64,000 bases of DNA from UBA6059 sp040222235 (GTDB lineage Bacteria; Bacteroidota; Bacteroidia; Cytophagales; Cyclobacteriaceae): positions 1 to 64,000 of the forward strand of contig JAVKDO010000006.1 in assembly GCA_040222235.1 (NCBI GenBank). Direction: 5' to 3'. The position numbers and the translations under genes were made by a program. The notes under the pieces were generated by a model. That model saw only the letters and a program-made list of their open reading frames with translations. It ran no database searches and was not told where the DNA came from. This document shows, one piece after another, positions 17,942 through 27,474 of this stretch (the first letter of the stretch is position 1; each line of letters opens with the position of its first letter).

Positions 17942-18283
17942 CTACAATAAGCTATTCACATTCTCAGGCGGTCTTCCCAAGACCGCCTTATTATTTTTCA
18001 CGACTATTGGCCGCTCTATCAAGATGGGATGCTCGACCATGGCTTGAAGCCATTCATCATCATTGAGCGCTTTACCCTTGAATTGTTCCTTGTAGATAGT
18101 TTCACCCTTCCGAATCAATTCATGAGGTGACATTCCCAGTTTCTCACATAGCCCCTTTAGCGTATCAAAGTCTGGGCATACCTTGAGATATTCAACGACT
18201 TTGGCACTTTGTCCACTATCATGAATGATTTTGAGTGTCTGACGGCTTTTACCGCATCTTGGGTTGTGGTATATCGTTAGCAT
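17942..18283 (-). CDS. arsC: ArsC/Spx-family arsenate reductase-like protein
   Basis: Thioredoxin-fold protein with the N-terminal active site YHNPRCGKSRQT (single Cys) and the conserved end RPIVVKNNKAVLGRPPENV, the hallmark of glutathione/glutaredoxin-dependent arsenate reductases of the ArsC family. I take the ATG at 18283, placing the Cys at the usual distance of about 10 residues; an upstream frame extends to 18307. No other arsenic genes are adjacent, so the physiological substrate is open (some relatives are Spx-like or thiol-stress proteins). Confidence 0.9.
   Translation of the reverse strand: MLTIYHNPRCGKSRQTLKIIHDSGQSAKVVEYLKVCPDFDTLKGLCEKLGMSPHELIRKGETIYKEQFKGKALNDDEWLQAMVEHPILIERPIVVKNNKAVLGRPPENVNSLL
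17966..17997 (+). terminator. Strong terminator embedded in the arsC 3' end
   Basis: AGGCGGTCTT-CCC-AAGACCGCCT is a perfect 10-bp stem with a 3-base loop, followed by TATTATTTTT on the + strand. It terminates the + strand lipoprotein gene but lies within the last codons of the convergent ArsC-like gene, coding for part of its conserved RPPEN. Confidence 0.85.
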
Positions 18284-18321
18284 ATTTACTGTCTTTTCAA
18301 TCAACACCCAAAACTACCACG

Positions 18322-19395
18322 ATGAAAATCCTTTTGAAAATACTACTCGGCCTTCTAGCTACATTTTTTGTGCTCCTCATTTTAGGTATTGGGTTTATAT
18401 GGCTTAAGAGTCCCATGACGACCCCTCAATTTGAAAATGCTCCAAATAGCATTGCCTCCATTGAAAAATTTGAGCTCAATGGTGAGGAACAACATGTGAT
18501 ACTTCGCGGGAAAGATCAGGCCAATCCAGTGGTCCTGTTTTTACACGGTGGACCAGGCTCACCAGAGTATCCGGCATTTTACGCCTATAACCGTGAGCTG
18601 GAGAATGACCTGACTTTCGCCCACTGGGAGCAGCGCGGAAGCGGCTTGTCTTATCATGAGGACGTGGATATGAGTAAGGTGACATTGGAGCAGCTGGTAG
18701 CGGACGGCATTTCCCTATCGGAACAATTAATCCAGAGATTTGGCAAGCAGAAGATCTATCTCCTTGGTCATAGCTGGGGTACGATGTTGGGTATGCACAT
18801 GATCAAAGAGCGACCTGACCTCTTCCATGCCTTCTTTTCTGTGGGGCAGGTCTCAGACCAGAAGCTCGGAGAACAGCTCTCCTACGAGTGGGTACTCAGC
18901 CAAGCGAAGGACGATAGAAATAAAGAAGCTGTAGAAGAACTCTCGCAGATTGATCCGTTAATGTCTGTCGACGATCCCAAGTACATGGACTACATCATGA
19001 CGGAGCGTAAATGGGTGGATCACTATGGGGGTAGCTTCAAGCGTGGAAGCATGTTCTTGGATATAGTCCAGTTGCTAGTGATGGCTCCTGAATATGACTT
19101 AAGCTCAAAGATCAATTATATGAAGGCTAATTTGCAGGCATTGGAAGCACTTTGGCCCACTGTGCTGAGCAACAACTTATTTTTGACCGTATCGGAGGTA
19201 GATGCGCCAGTATATATTTTTCAAGGTCGTTATGACTACCAGACACCTTATCCCCTAGCCAGGCAGTACTTTGACTCACTTAAGGCGCCAAAAAAGGCGT
19301 TCTATACTTTTGAAAACTCAGCACATGGAGTTATGTATGAGGAGCCTGAGAAGTTTAATGAACTAATACTGAAACTGGTTGACCCTGATCATTAA
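18322..19395 (+). CDS. Membrane-anchored alpha/beta hydrolase (proline iminopeptidase-like)
   Basis: One N-terminal membrane helix (about residues 3-28), then an alpha/beta hydrolase fold with oxyanion-hole motif FLHGGPGSPEY, the WEQRGSG segment typical of proline iminopeptidases, nucleophile elbow GHSWGT, an acid near QGRYDYQTP and a His in NSAHGVMYE. I start at the ATG at 18322; the open frame upstream overlaps the divergent arsC gene. It is followed at 6 bp by a lipoprotein gene. Confidence 0.93.
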   Translation: MKILLKILLGLLATFFVLLILGIGFIWLKSPMTTPQFENAPNSIASIEKFELNGEEQHVILRGKDQANPVVLFLHGGPGSPEYPAFYAYNRELENDLTFAHWEQRGSGLSYHEDVDMSKVTLEQLVADGISLSEQLIQRFGKQKIYLLGHSWGTMLGMHMIKERPDLFHAFFSVGQVSDQKLGEQLSYEWVLSQAKDDRNKEAVEELSQIDPLMSVDDPKYMDYIMTERKWVDHYGGSFKRGSMFLDIVQLLVMAPEYDLSSKINYMKANLQALEALWPTVLSNNLFLTVSEVDAPVYIFQGRYDYQTPYPLARQYFDSLKAPKKAFYTFENSAHGVMYEEPEKFNELILKLVDPDH

Positions 19396-19401
19396 CTTTA
19401 G

Positions 19402-20142
19402 ATGATGTTAGGTTCGAATGAATGGTATGTCCCCTTTAGCCTTTTTCTTGCATTTTTTGCTATTGCTGCTTGTGGAGATGATAGTGATTTGCCTAGTGAA
19501 GTACAAAAGGAGGTGTGGGTAGATCCACTTGGCGAGCTGCCAAATCTCGGACGAGTAAGCTTTCAGCAACCTCAAGTTGGACAAAGGTCAAGCTATCTGG
19601 AATTTGAAGAAAACTATAATCGTCCTACCGGGACTGCTAGTACCACTTACACTGGAGATACATTGATAATGGGGATTCTAGGAATTCGAGGTGATACATT
19701 GGAAATCGTGGAGTATTACTCTCAGTTTTCGCCTATTGAAGATTTTGGTAGTGACGCTTCTGGTGAGAGAATACTGTATCTATCGACAGAATTGCTGTTA
19801 GGTGATTCTCTCTATATCAGACCATTGCAAGGTTATTCCCACATTTTTTTACTTAATCCATTCCTTCCTTTGACCGATAGACTGGACACCTTGGCACAGC
19901 ACATATCAACTATCCCTGTTTATGATCTAAACGCTCAAGCTTGGATGGCAAGGGTTGATGAATATGCTGTAGGTGAGGTTAGGCTCGATAGCTTGATTGT
20001 TTATTTCGACTACACTAATATGGCCACTGATGGTCTTGGCTTATGTTCGTTGTACTCCATTGACTTAGGCGTTATAAGAAGTGCCTACATCAACCCATGG
20101 GATTCCAATAAATCTAATGGCTGGGATTTATTGCTAGAGTAA
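19402..20142 (+). CDS. Lipoprotein of unknown function
   Basis: Hydrophobic N-terminus and lipobox (AIAAC) followed by acidic GDDSD. The mature part is beta-rich with acidic and aromatic residues (VSFQQPQVGQRSSYLEFEE, DTLIMGILGIRGDTLEIVE) but has no recognised domain. It starts 6 bp after the hydrolase and is probably co-transcribed. I do not recognise the family. Confidence 0.7.
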   Translation: MMLGSNEWYVPFSLFLAFFAIAACGDDSDLPSEVQKEVWVDPLGELPNLGRVSFQQPQVGQRSSYLEFEENYNRPTGTASTTYTGDTLIMGILGIRGDTLEIVEYYSQFSPIEDFGSDASGERILYLSTELLLGDSLYIRPLQGYSHIFLLNPFLPLTDRLDTLAQHISTIPVYDLNAQAWMARVDEYAVGEVRLDSLIVYFDYTNMATDGLGLCSLYSIDLGVIRSAYINPWDSNKSNGWDLLLE

Positions 20143-20228
20143 ACTATTCTGTTCCACTCGTCTATTCCTTACTAGCAATTCTCTTAAAAAGATGGGATTA
20201 TTGTAATTCAACAAAACTCAAACTCCCG

Positions 20229-23200
20229 ATGAAGCGATACCTACTACCTCTTTGTATTATTCTATTCTTTTCTGGGCCAGATTCCTTTGCTCAACGAAAA
20301 AAAACTGCCGAACCGGCGAAGCATTACCTCGAAGATGTATCCTTATCTGGAATGAAATTCCGCAATATAGGGCCGGCTATTACTTCCGGTAGGATATCAG
20401 ACTTTGCGATCAATCCGAATAACCCAAGTGAGTATTACGTGGCGACCTCTGCCGGAGGTGTGTGGAAGACCAACAATGCCGGCAACACCTATGAGCCTTT
20501 GTTTGATAGCCAGGGCAGCTATAGCATAGGTGTAATCACAATGGATCCGAGCAACTCCAGCACCATATGGGTGGGTACAGGTGAGAACAACAATCAGAGA
20601 AGTGTAGGTTTTGGTGATGGTGTATACAAGTCGAACGATGCTGGTGCGTCATGGCAAAAAATGGGCTTAGAAAACTCTGAGCATCTTGGTAAGATTATCG
20701 TACATCCTGATAATTCAGATATAGTTTATGTTGCGGCTATTGGCCCACTTTGGAGTGCGGGAGGTGATAGAGGTGTTTATAAAACAGCTGATGGCGGCAA
20801 AACCTGGGAAAACGTTCTAAGTATAGACGAACACACTGGTATCAACGACCTTGAGATAGATCCAAGAAACCCTCAGGTACTTTATGCTTCCGCTTTTCAG
20901 CGCAGACGACATGTGTTTACTTATATCAGTGGGGGACCAGGCTCAGCTATTTACAAAAGCACAGATGGGGGTGCTACCTGGGAGAAGTCTCAGAAAGGCT
21001 TACCAGATGTGGATCTAGGAAGGATCGACATTGAAATTTCTCCTGCAGATCCTGAGATTATCTATGCGATTGTTGAAGCTGCACAGGGTAAAGGAGGCTT
21101 CTTTAAGTCTACTGATCGAGGAGCTTCCTGGAAAAAGCAGAGTGGCCATACTACCAGTGGCAACTATTATGTAGAGATTTTCGCGGATCCTGTTGATTCT
21201 GATAAGGTCTACTCGATGGACACCTGGATGCATGTCACCGAGGATGGAGGAAAATCATTCAGGGTACTGGGTGAAGACTATAAGCACGTTGATAATCATG
21301 TGATGTGGATCAATCCATCCAATACCAACCACCTGCTAGTCGGCTGTGACGGTGGGATATACGAGACCTGGGATATGGGTGCACATTGGGACTTTAAGGA
21401 GAACCTACCGGTAACCCAATTCTATAAAGTAGCTGTTGATAATGACGCTCCTTTCTATAATGTCTATGGAGGTACTCAAGATAACTTTAGCCTTGGCGGA
21501 CCGTCACGTACTACTTCACAAAATGGTATCTCCAACGATCAATGGTTTATCACCCACGGGGGTGATGGTTTTGAGTCGCAGGTTGATCCTGAGAACCCTG
21601 ATATTGTCTACGCTCAGTCGCAGTATGGTGTGTTGGTGAGATACGATCGCAAAAGTGGAGAAGAGAAAGGTATCCAGCCTAAGGAGCGAAAGGGAGAAAA
21701 TAGCTACCGATGGAATTGGGATGCCCCGCTAGCCGTAAGTGCACATAAGTCAGGCCGGATCTATTTTGCCGCCAACAAGGTGTTCCGAAGTGATGATCGT
21801 GGCAATAGCTGGGAAGTGATCAGTGATGATCTATCTCGACAGATCAATCGCAACGAGCTAGAAGTGATGGGGCGGGTCTGGAGTGTAGACGCAGTGGCTA
21901 AAAATGGCGGAGTGAGCCCCTATGGTGCTGTTGTGACCTTTTCAGAGTCTCCGCTTGATGAGAATCTACTTGTTGTAGGCACAGATGATGGCCTCATTCA
22001 AATTACTGAAGACGGAGGGGCAAGCTGGCGCAGTGTTGGCAGTTTTGCTGGCGTACCTGCGCGCACTTACGTCAATGCTGTACTGACTTCTAACCATGAC
22101 CAAAATGTGATGTATGCAGTGTTTAACAATCACAAAAACGGTGACTTTAGGCCCTATGCCTTTGTGAGCAAGGACAAGGGAGCATCTTGGACGAACATCA
22201 CCAATAACCTACCGGAAAAAGGATCGACGTATACCATAGCTGAGGATCATATTGATGCTAACCTCCTATTTGCTGGAACTGAGTATGGTGTATTCTTTAG
22301 CAATAATAGGGGTGCTAATTGGAAGCAGTTGAAGGCTGGAATGCCGACGATTGCTATTAGGGACCTAGCTATTCAGCAGCGAGAAAATGATTTGGTGATG
22401 GCCTCTTTTGGACGTGGCTTCTTCGTTTTGGATGACTATTCCGCATTGCGCGAATTGTCTGAGGAGAATATGACTGCTGATGGCAAGCTGTATCCTGTAA
22501 GAAATGCGCTGCTTTTCGAGAGAAGCACACCTTATGGTCTTCCTCGACAGGCATTTCAAGGTGACAATTTTTACATGGGGGACAATCTGGGCTCTGTAGC
22601 GATTTTCACCTATAGTTTGGGAGAGGAATATAGAACTGCTAAAGAACTCAGGTTGGAATCAGAGAAGGAGAAAAGAGAATCAGGTGGAGACAATGCGTAT
22701 CCAAGCTACGATGCGCTCAAAAAGGAGCAAATGGAGGCCGATCCTTATCTACTATTTACGGTAGTGAATAGTCAGGGAGAAGTGATTCGGAAACTTACCG
22801 CGAAACCATCAAAGGGGGTCAATAGAATCAATTGGGATTTGCGACATGCTTCAAAGGAGCCTGTTTCACTCACCCCGCCTCCATTCTACAATCCATTTGG
22901 AGGTACCAATGAAGGAACCCTAGTTGAGCCTGGAACATACAGTGTAACGCTCTCTAAAGTCTTGGATGGTGAAGTAACGGCACTTGATGGGCCCATGGAG
23001 TTTGAAGTGATACCACTTGATAATACTGTTCTTCCAGCGATCGATCGAGAGGCTGTCGTGGTTTTTCAGGCTGAAGTCAATACGCTCAGCGGCAAGGTCT
23101 CAGCAACCAACCAGCGAATGCGAGAGCTGTCTAATCAGATGCGTCACATGAAAGAGGCCATAACTCTTGCTCCTGCCAATCAAGAAGAAATGTCGACTCT

Positions 23201-23501
23201 TCTTGAGCAGTTGGAATCCGTAGCATACGAACTTCGATCGAGACTACAGGGTGATCGAGTAGCCAGCAGATTGGATATCGAGGGGCCTCCATCTGTTGCT
23301 AACCGAGTAGGATTCTTAATGTATGAGCAGAGCAACTCTACTTCTGAGCCTACAGCGACGCATAGAAGCAGTTTTGCGATAGCGAGTGAGGAGTTCTCAG
23401 CGATAGAAAATGACTTCAAACAACTATTGAGAGGCACTTACCAGCAAATGCAGGATAAGCTCAAGGAATCTGGCGCGCCTTACACACCATATTCGTTTTA
23501 G
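20229..23501 (+). CDS. Large exported BNR/sortilin-like propeller protein
   Basis: After a signal peptide (PDSFAQ), residues about 40-730 form two seven-bladed-type propellers with many Asp-box repeats (GGVWKTNNAGNTYEP, GVYKSNDAGASWQK, GGFFKSTDRGASWKK, YGVFFSNNRGANWKQ). The last about 340 residues are helical and beta-mixed with a coiled-coil part (SGKVSATNQRMRELSNQMRH). These proteins are widespread in Bacteroidota and often named glycosyl hydrolase or VPS10, but no catalytic site is evident here. A role in the envelope is inferred. Length 1090 is usual. Confidence 0.9.
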   Translation: MKRYLLPLCIILFFSGPDSFAQRKKTAEPAKHYLEDVSLSGMKFRNIGPAITSGRISDFAINPNNPSEYYVATSAGGVWKTNNAGNTYEPLFDSQGSYSIGVITMDPSNSSTIWVGTGENNNQRSVGFGDGVYKSNDAGASWQKMGLENSEHLGKIIVHPDNSDIVYVAAIGPLWSAGGDRGVYKTADGGKTWENVLSIDEHTGINDLEIDPRNPQVLYASAFQRRRHVFTYISGGPGSAIYKSTDGGATWEKSQKGLPDVDLGRIDIEISPADPEIIYAIVEAAQGKGGFFKSTDRGASWKKQSGHTTSGNYYVEIFADPVDSDKVYSMDTWMHVTEDGGKSFRVLGEDYKHVDNHVMWINPSNTNHLLVGCDGGIYETWDMGAHWDFKENLPVTQFYKVAVDNDAPFYNVYGGTQDNFSLGGPSRTTSQNGISNDQWFITHGGDGFESQVDPENPDIVYAQSQYGVLVRYDRKSGEEKGIQPKERKGENSYRWNWDAPLAVSAHKSGRIYFAANKVFRSDDRGNSWEVISDDLSRQINRNELEVMGRVWSVDAVAKNGGVSPYGAVVTFSESPLDENLLVVGTDDGLIQITEDGGASWRSVGSFAGVPARTYVNAVLTSNHDQNVMYAVFNNHKNGDFRPYAFVSKDKGASWTNITNNLPEKGSTYTIAEDHIDANLLFAGTEYGVFFSNNRGANWKQLKAGMPTIAIRDLAIQQRENDLVMASFGRGFFVLDDYSALRELSEENMTADGKLYPVRNALLFERSTPYGLPRQAFQGDNFYMGDNLGSVAIFTYSLGEEYRTAKELRLESEKEKRESGGDNAYPSYDALKKEQMEADPYLLFTVVNSQGEVIRKLTAKPSKGVNRINWDLRHASKEPVSLTPPPFYNPFGGTNEGTLVEPGTYSVTLSKVLDGEVTALDGPMEFEVIPLDNTVLPAIDREAVVVFQAEVNTLSGKVSATNQRMRELSNQMRHMKEAITLAPANQEEMSTLLEQLESVAYELRSRLQGDRVASRLDIEGPPSVANRVGFLMYEQSNSTSEPTATHRSSFAIASEEFSAIENDFKQLLRGTYQQMQDKLKESGAPYTPYSF

Positions 23502-23712
23502 TAGGCCCAAATGAATGAGAATATTTGAGTCGCTGAAATGATTACCAAGTGAGTCTTAAATAATCGCGGAAATAGTGGCTCAATTGAGAATCTATCCGCA
23601 AATTTGGGCTCTCAAATTGAAATAGTGCCTAGATATATCTATTTTATCAAGGATTAAATCTAATTTTAGACGTCAAATAGACTAGCCTTAACTGGAACTT
23701 AAAACAATCACC

Positions 23713-25242
23713 ATGAAAATGAGAATTTTGCTTTTTGCCCTTTTTATTACGCAGATTGCTTTTGCGCAGGAATCTGGAAAAAGGGACTTCCCAAATTATA
23801 CCTCAGAGATTATGGGTGAGAATATCAACTCGCCGACCAACCACGATATTATTCCTGTGGTGTCAGATGACAATGAATTGCTCTACTTCGGAAGGAGACA
23901 TCATGTGGAGAATGATGGTGGCGTTAAAGATAAAATTGACATTTGGTGGTTAAAGAGAGATGGCGATGATTGGGGTACAGACTTACACCACATGGAGTCT
24001 AAATTGAATAATAACGGATTCAACTTCATTAGTTCAAATTTTGGTTCGGGCTGGGATAACATCCTGCTTGGTGCTATTCTATTTGATGATATCACAAAGT
24101 CAGGTTTCTCTACATCAACCTATGATGGAGAATTTTGGAGCAAGCCTGAAAAGCAGAAAATAGAGAATTGGTATAACAACGATCCAGAAGTTCATTATCA
24201 CGCTACAGAGGATGAGGATATTATCATCGTCTCTGCCGACCGTGAAGATGGTCAAGGTGCGAAGGATCTATATGTAATTAAGAAAACGACTAATGAGGAA
24301 GGCGAAGTAATATGGACAGAGCCAATGAATCTTGGTAACATCAACTCTGCTGGTGATGATGTCACTGCCTTCATGGATTTTGACAATAAGACTTTGTACT
24401 TTTCTACCGATGGTCGTGGAGGCGAAGGGTCATATGATGTATTCAGATCTGAAAGACTGGATGATACTTGGACTAACTGGTCTGAGCCTGAAAACTTGGG
24501 TACTGGTGTAAACACGTCCGAGTCTGAAATGTACTTTGTAATCGCTAAGGCTGATGACTATGCTTATTTCTCAAGAGGAGAGAAGTCAAGTGAAAACGGT
24601 GATATTTGGAGAACTGAATTACTTGATCTTAGTGAGGTGACAGTATGTGGTATTGTTTCTGATAGTGTGACGAAGCAACCACTACCTCAGGCTTCAGTTG
24701 TTGTGACTGACTCAAAAGGTAATGTAGTTCAGACAGTAGAGTCTGATGACGATGGTAAGTACTGTGTCACTTTAGAAGCTGGTGACGAATATGCTCTTAC
24801 TCCAAGAAAAGAAGGTTATTATGCGAAGGATTTCTTCTTAACTATACCGGACGTTCCTGAATCTGCTGAGATGACCTTGGATCTTCCAGTACCTCCAATC
24901 GAAGCTGGCATGCTTGATGTAATCGTCTACTTTGATTTTAACAAATACGAATTCAGTCCATCTTACTTTGACAGATTGAATGAGTTGAACCAAGAGCTTT
25001 CACGATATGTTGGTGCTACAGTTAAACTTCAAGGTCACACGGATTACATAGGTACAAAGGCATATAATCAAGGTTTGTCTGAAAGAAGAGCCCAAGCTAT
25101 TGCGGATTACTTATTTGGCTTAGGTTTAAGCAAGGACAAGGTGACTGTAGAAGGTTTTGGTGAGGATCGTCCAGCTGTTGACGAGCGCACTGATGAAGCA
25201 AGAGCTAAAAACAGACGTGTAGAGGTGGTTATCGAGAAATAA
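23713..25242 (+). CDS. OmpA-family envelope protein with PD40 propeller and CNA-B domain
   Basis: Signal peptide (ITQIAFAQ), then a WD40-like PD40 propeller (about residues 45-310), a carboxypeptidase-regulatory-like domain (VCGIVSDSVTKQPLPQASVVV, about 318-395), and a C-terminal OmpA peptidoglycan-binding domain (VIVYFDFNKYEFSPS, LQGHTDYIGTKAYNQGLSERRA, about 400-509). This architecture is shared with PorE-type proteins that link the type IX secretion apparatus to peptidoglycan, but no other por genes lie nearby. A good terminator follows. Confidence 0.92.
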   Translation: MKMRILLFALFITQIAFAQESGKRDFPNYTSEIMGENINSPTNHDIIPVVSDDNELLYFGRRHHVENDGGVKDKIDIWWLKRDGDDWGTDLHHMESKLNNNGFNFISSNFGSGWDNILLGAILFDDITKSGFSTSTYDGEFWSKPEKQKIENWYNNDPEVHYHATEDEDIIIVSADREDGQGAKDLYVIKKTTNEEGEVIWTEPMNLGNINSAGDDVTAFMDFDNKTLYFSTDGRGGEGSYDVFRSERLDDTWTNWSEPENLGTGVNTSESEMYFVIAKADDYAYFSRGEKSSENGDIWRTELLDLSEVTVCGIVSDSVTKQPLPQASVVVTDSKGNVVQTVESDDDGKYCVTLEAGDEYALTPRKEGYYAKDFFLTIPDVPESAEMTLDLPVPPIEAGMLDVIVYFDFNKYEFSPSYFDRLNELNQELSRYVGATVKLQGHTDYIGTKAYNQGLSERRAQAIADYLFGLGLSKDKVTVEGFGEDRPAVDERTDEARAKNRRVEVVIEK

Positions 25243-25265
25243 CTTTCTTATACCAAGAATATTGA

Positions 25266-25293
25266 AGCCTCCCGTTTGGGAGGCTTTTTTTTT
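25266..25293 (+). terminator. Rho-independent terminator
   Basis: AGCCTCCC-GTTT-GGGAGGCT followed by eight T residues, 23 bp after the OmpA-family stop codon. Confidence 0.93.
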
Positions 25294-25304
25294 ACCTGAA
25301 TTTT

Positions 25305-25934
25305 ATGAAGTCTTATCCGACTATTGGTACTCTTGTCATTCTGATTCTGATCGTTCTTTCTGGCTGTTCTGAAACGCTCAATATGAGAACCTGGAGCTCA
25401 AGCGAGGACTATGATAAACACTTCAAAAAGTTGCTCATTATGGGGCTCGTGAACAACGTGAATCTCAGGAATGATGTGGAGAATGAAGTTGTCTTTGCGG
25501 CGAGAAAAGCAGAGATCTTATCTACAAATGGGATGTCTCTTTTCCCTCCAGAATTGGGCAAGCCATTTGAAGATATAGAACGGGTAAAGTCTAGGTTGAG
25601 AGAAGGTGGATTTGACGGTATTATTACTGTGACATTGATCGATGTGCAATCTGAGCGTTATACCCCTTCTGATACCCAATATCAGCCTTTTGTATATTAT
25701 GACCGATTCCGCAATTACTACTATCAGACTTACGAGTTGGTCTATAAGCCAGGTTATTTTACAAGAAACACGCGTTACTTCATAGAAACGAATTTCTATG
25801 AACTTGGCACTGGTAAGCTCGTCTGGTCCGGTAGATCCAGCACTTTTGAACCATTTGAGCTAGAAGAATATCTTCCAAAATATGCAAGCGCATTATTCAA
25901 TGAACTTAAGCGAGAAGGAATAACCCAAAATTAG
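25305..25934 (+). CDS. Lipoprotein, possibly DUF4136-like
   Basis: Lipobox LSGC, 209 residues. The mature protein starts after SETL and runs through YDKHFKKLLIMGLVNNVN, VFAARKAEILSTNG, GFDGIITVTLIDVQSERY and LGTGKLVWSGRSSTFEP, reminiscent of DUF4136-like outer-membrane lipoproteins, but I am not sure of the family. It follows the terminator at 25266-25293 by 12 bp, so it probably has its own promoter or is read through. Confidence 0.75.
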   Translation: MKSYPTIGTLVILILIVLSGCSETLNMRTWSSSEDYDKHFKKLLIMGLVNNVNLRNDVENEVVFAARKAEILSTNGMSLFPPELGKPFEDIERVKSRLREGGFDGIITVTLIDVQSERYTPSDTQYQPFVYYDRFRNYYYQTYELVYKPGYFTRNTRYFIETNFYELGTGKLVWSGRSSTFEPFELEEYLPKYASALFNELKREGITQN

Positions 25935-26312
25935 CGTGCTCGTTGGTTCAAATTTTCCGATGCTTGTGAAAGCACTACTCACCCTGTTGATAGCACAGGT
26001 ATTTGAAAATAAATAAAACAGTAAATCCGAGGCTGATAGAAGGATGAAAGATTTGGATTTCCCGAACTATGATCTGGGATTTTGAGCCGACTCTATAGCG
26101 ATTTTTCTTGGGAAACAACGGTTAGTTTATCAAGTAAAGCTAGTCGTATAATTCACGCCCTTAGTCGATGCTTTACTTTGCTTCGTCTAATTGTACTGAA
26201 CCAATAAATACTGTTGCTTTTCTTTGTTTGCGATTAGGCTGTAGATATGGCCGCTAATATCATTTTCTTAATTGTCTCAAGGGAATGATTTCGTAAAATT
26301 TAAACCAGCTAA
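25935..26312. other. Intergenic stretch, nothing recognised
   Basis: 378 bp between two + strand genes. It contains no coding frame with a sensible start, no clear hairpin with a T-run and no repeat that I can recognise. It presumably carries the promoter of the gene at 26313. Confidence 0.6.
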
Positions 26313-26792
26313 ATGGAGTATTCAACAATAAGATTGTGGGTCTTTATACTAACAGCAGTATTCAATTGGGGAGCAGTGAAAGGTCAATTCTATTCAGGTA
26401 GCTATCAGCCTGTCTCAGAAGTCAATTTCTTCAATTCACTAGAAGTCGAGCACCGCTCAAGTGAACTAAATCCTTTTGAAGGAGATCTTTCGATAAAAGC
26501 GTACAGTGGCTCTAATAAAAAGAAAGACCACTACTGGGATTTTTCTGCTAGTACAACAGAAGCATCAATGTCACTAGATCTTGAGCAGGTTTACGCAGAG
26601 TCTGGTGATGTTCTAGGTGTATTCGACTATGACCTATTTGTCGATGGGTGCTACTTCCTTTATCACATCCTTACCTTGCAGAACCAACAAGATGAAACAC
26701 AATTGCTTTTGGTAGAAGAAATATATGACGTTACGCGAGGAGAGCGTGAGCCTCTGGAAACCAACACTATGCTTTGGAACAAGGTAAAATAA
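26313..26792 (+). CDS. Secreted protein of unknown function
   Basis: 159 residues starting with a signal peptide (about 25 residues, ending WGAVKGQ). The mature part is acidic with SLEVEHRSSELNPFEGDLSIK and WDFSASTTEASMSLDLEQVY; no family is recognised. Codon use resembles the neighbours. It is a single gene that converges with hslV. Confidence 0.65.
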   Translation: MEYSTIRLWVFILTAVFNWGAVKGQFYSGSYQPVSEVNFFNSLEVEHRSSELNPFEGDLSIKAYSGSNKKKDHYWDFSASTTEASMSLDLEQVYAESGDVLGVFDYDLFVDGCYFLYHILTLQNQQDETQLLLVEEIYDVTRGEREPLETNTMLWNKVK

Positions 26793-26826
26793 TTAGTTAG
26801 ACTTATCCTCTTCCATGAAAGTAGGA

Positions 26827-27363
26827 TTACTCAACTCTCTCCACCACCAGATTATGATTGGTATAGATACAAATGTCTGCTGCGATATTTAGACTCTCTC
26901 TGACCATCTCTTCTGCGCTCATGTCTTTGGAGTGCTTAATCAAGGCCGTAGCGGCAGCCTGAGCATACATACTCCCTGAACCTATAGTGGCAATACCATT
27001 GTCAGGCTCAAGCACGTCACCAGTTCCTGATATGACAAGTACTTCGTCTTTGTTTGCTACGATCATCATAGCCTCTAGCTTGCGTAGGTAGCGGTCCGTT
27101 CTCCAATCTTTAGCCAGCTCAATTGCCGCGCGTTTCATATTGCCGCCATAGGAATTGAGCTTCTCATCAAACCTGTCTAGCAATGTGAACGCATCCGCTG
27201 TAGAACCAGCAAATCCAGTCACTATCTTGCCATCTTGGAGCTTTCTAATCTTCTTCACATTGCTCTTGGCAACCGTATTCCCTATAGTCGCTTGGCCGTC
27301 TGCACCAATGGCCACTTGTCCATTATGCGCGATTGCACAGACTGTTGTTGATCTTATCTTCAT
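26827..27363 (-). CDS. hslV: ATP-dependent protease subunit HslV
   Basis: Proteasome-like peptidase of the HslUV (ClpYQ) complex. The N-terminus MKIRSTTVCAIAHNGQVAIG aligns with the mature TT start of other HslV proteins, so Thr6 is probably the catalytic N-terminal residue after removal of a 5-residue propeptide. The GADGQATIGN motif is present. At 178 residues it has the normal length. The unfoldase gene hslU is not adjacent in this window. Confidence 0.96.
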   Translation of the reverse strand: MKIRSTTVCAIAHNGQVAIGADGQATIGNTVAKSNVKKIRKLQDGKIVTGFAGSTADAFTLLDRFDEKLNSYGGNMKRAAIELAKDWRTDRYLRKLEAMMIVANKDEVLVISGTGDVLEPDNGIATIGSGSMYAQAAATALIKHSKDMSAEEMVRESLNIAADICIYTNHNLVVERVE

Positions 27364-27380
27364 TATTCTAAAGGTCTTTT

Positions 27381-27445
27381 AAAACAAAAATGTCATTCCT
27401 CATGGTACAAGGATTGTGCCCTTGCATATCCATGACGGAATGACA
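27381..27445 (-). terminator. Long hairpin terminator of the E2 gene
   Basis: Left arm TGTCATTCCTCATGG (27391-27405) pairs with right arm CCATGA-C-GGAATGACA (27430-27445), and an inner CAAGG/CCTTG pair extends the stem. On the minus strand it is followed by TTTTTGTTTT, so it ends transcription of the E2 gene. The GTCATTCC arms also look like a dispersed chromosomal repeat used as a terminator. Confidence 0.75.
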
Positions 27446-27474
27446 GTCTTTTATATTCTATTTCCGGAAAAAGA

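Noticed and set aside
20229..23501. Glycosyl hydrolase or sialidase
   Set aside because: Asp-box repeats alone do not make a sialidase; no catalytic Arg triad or Glu/Tyr pair could be seen.
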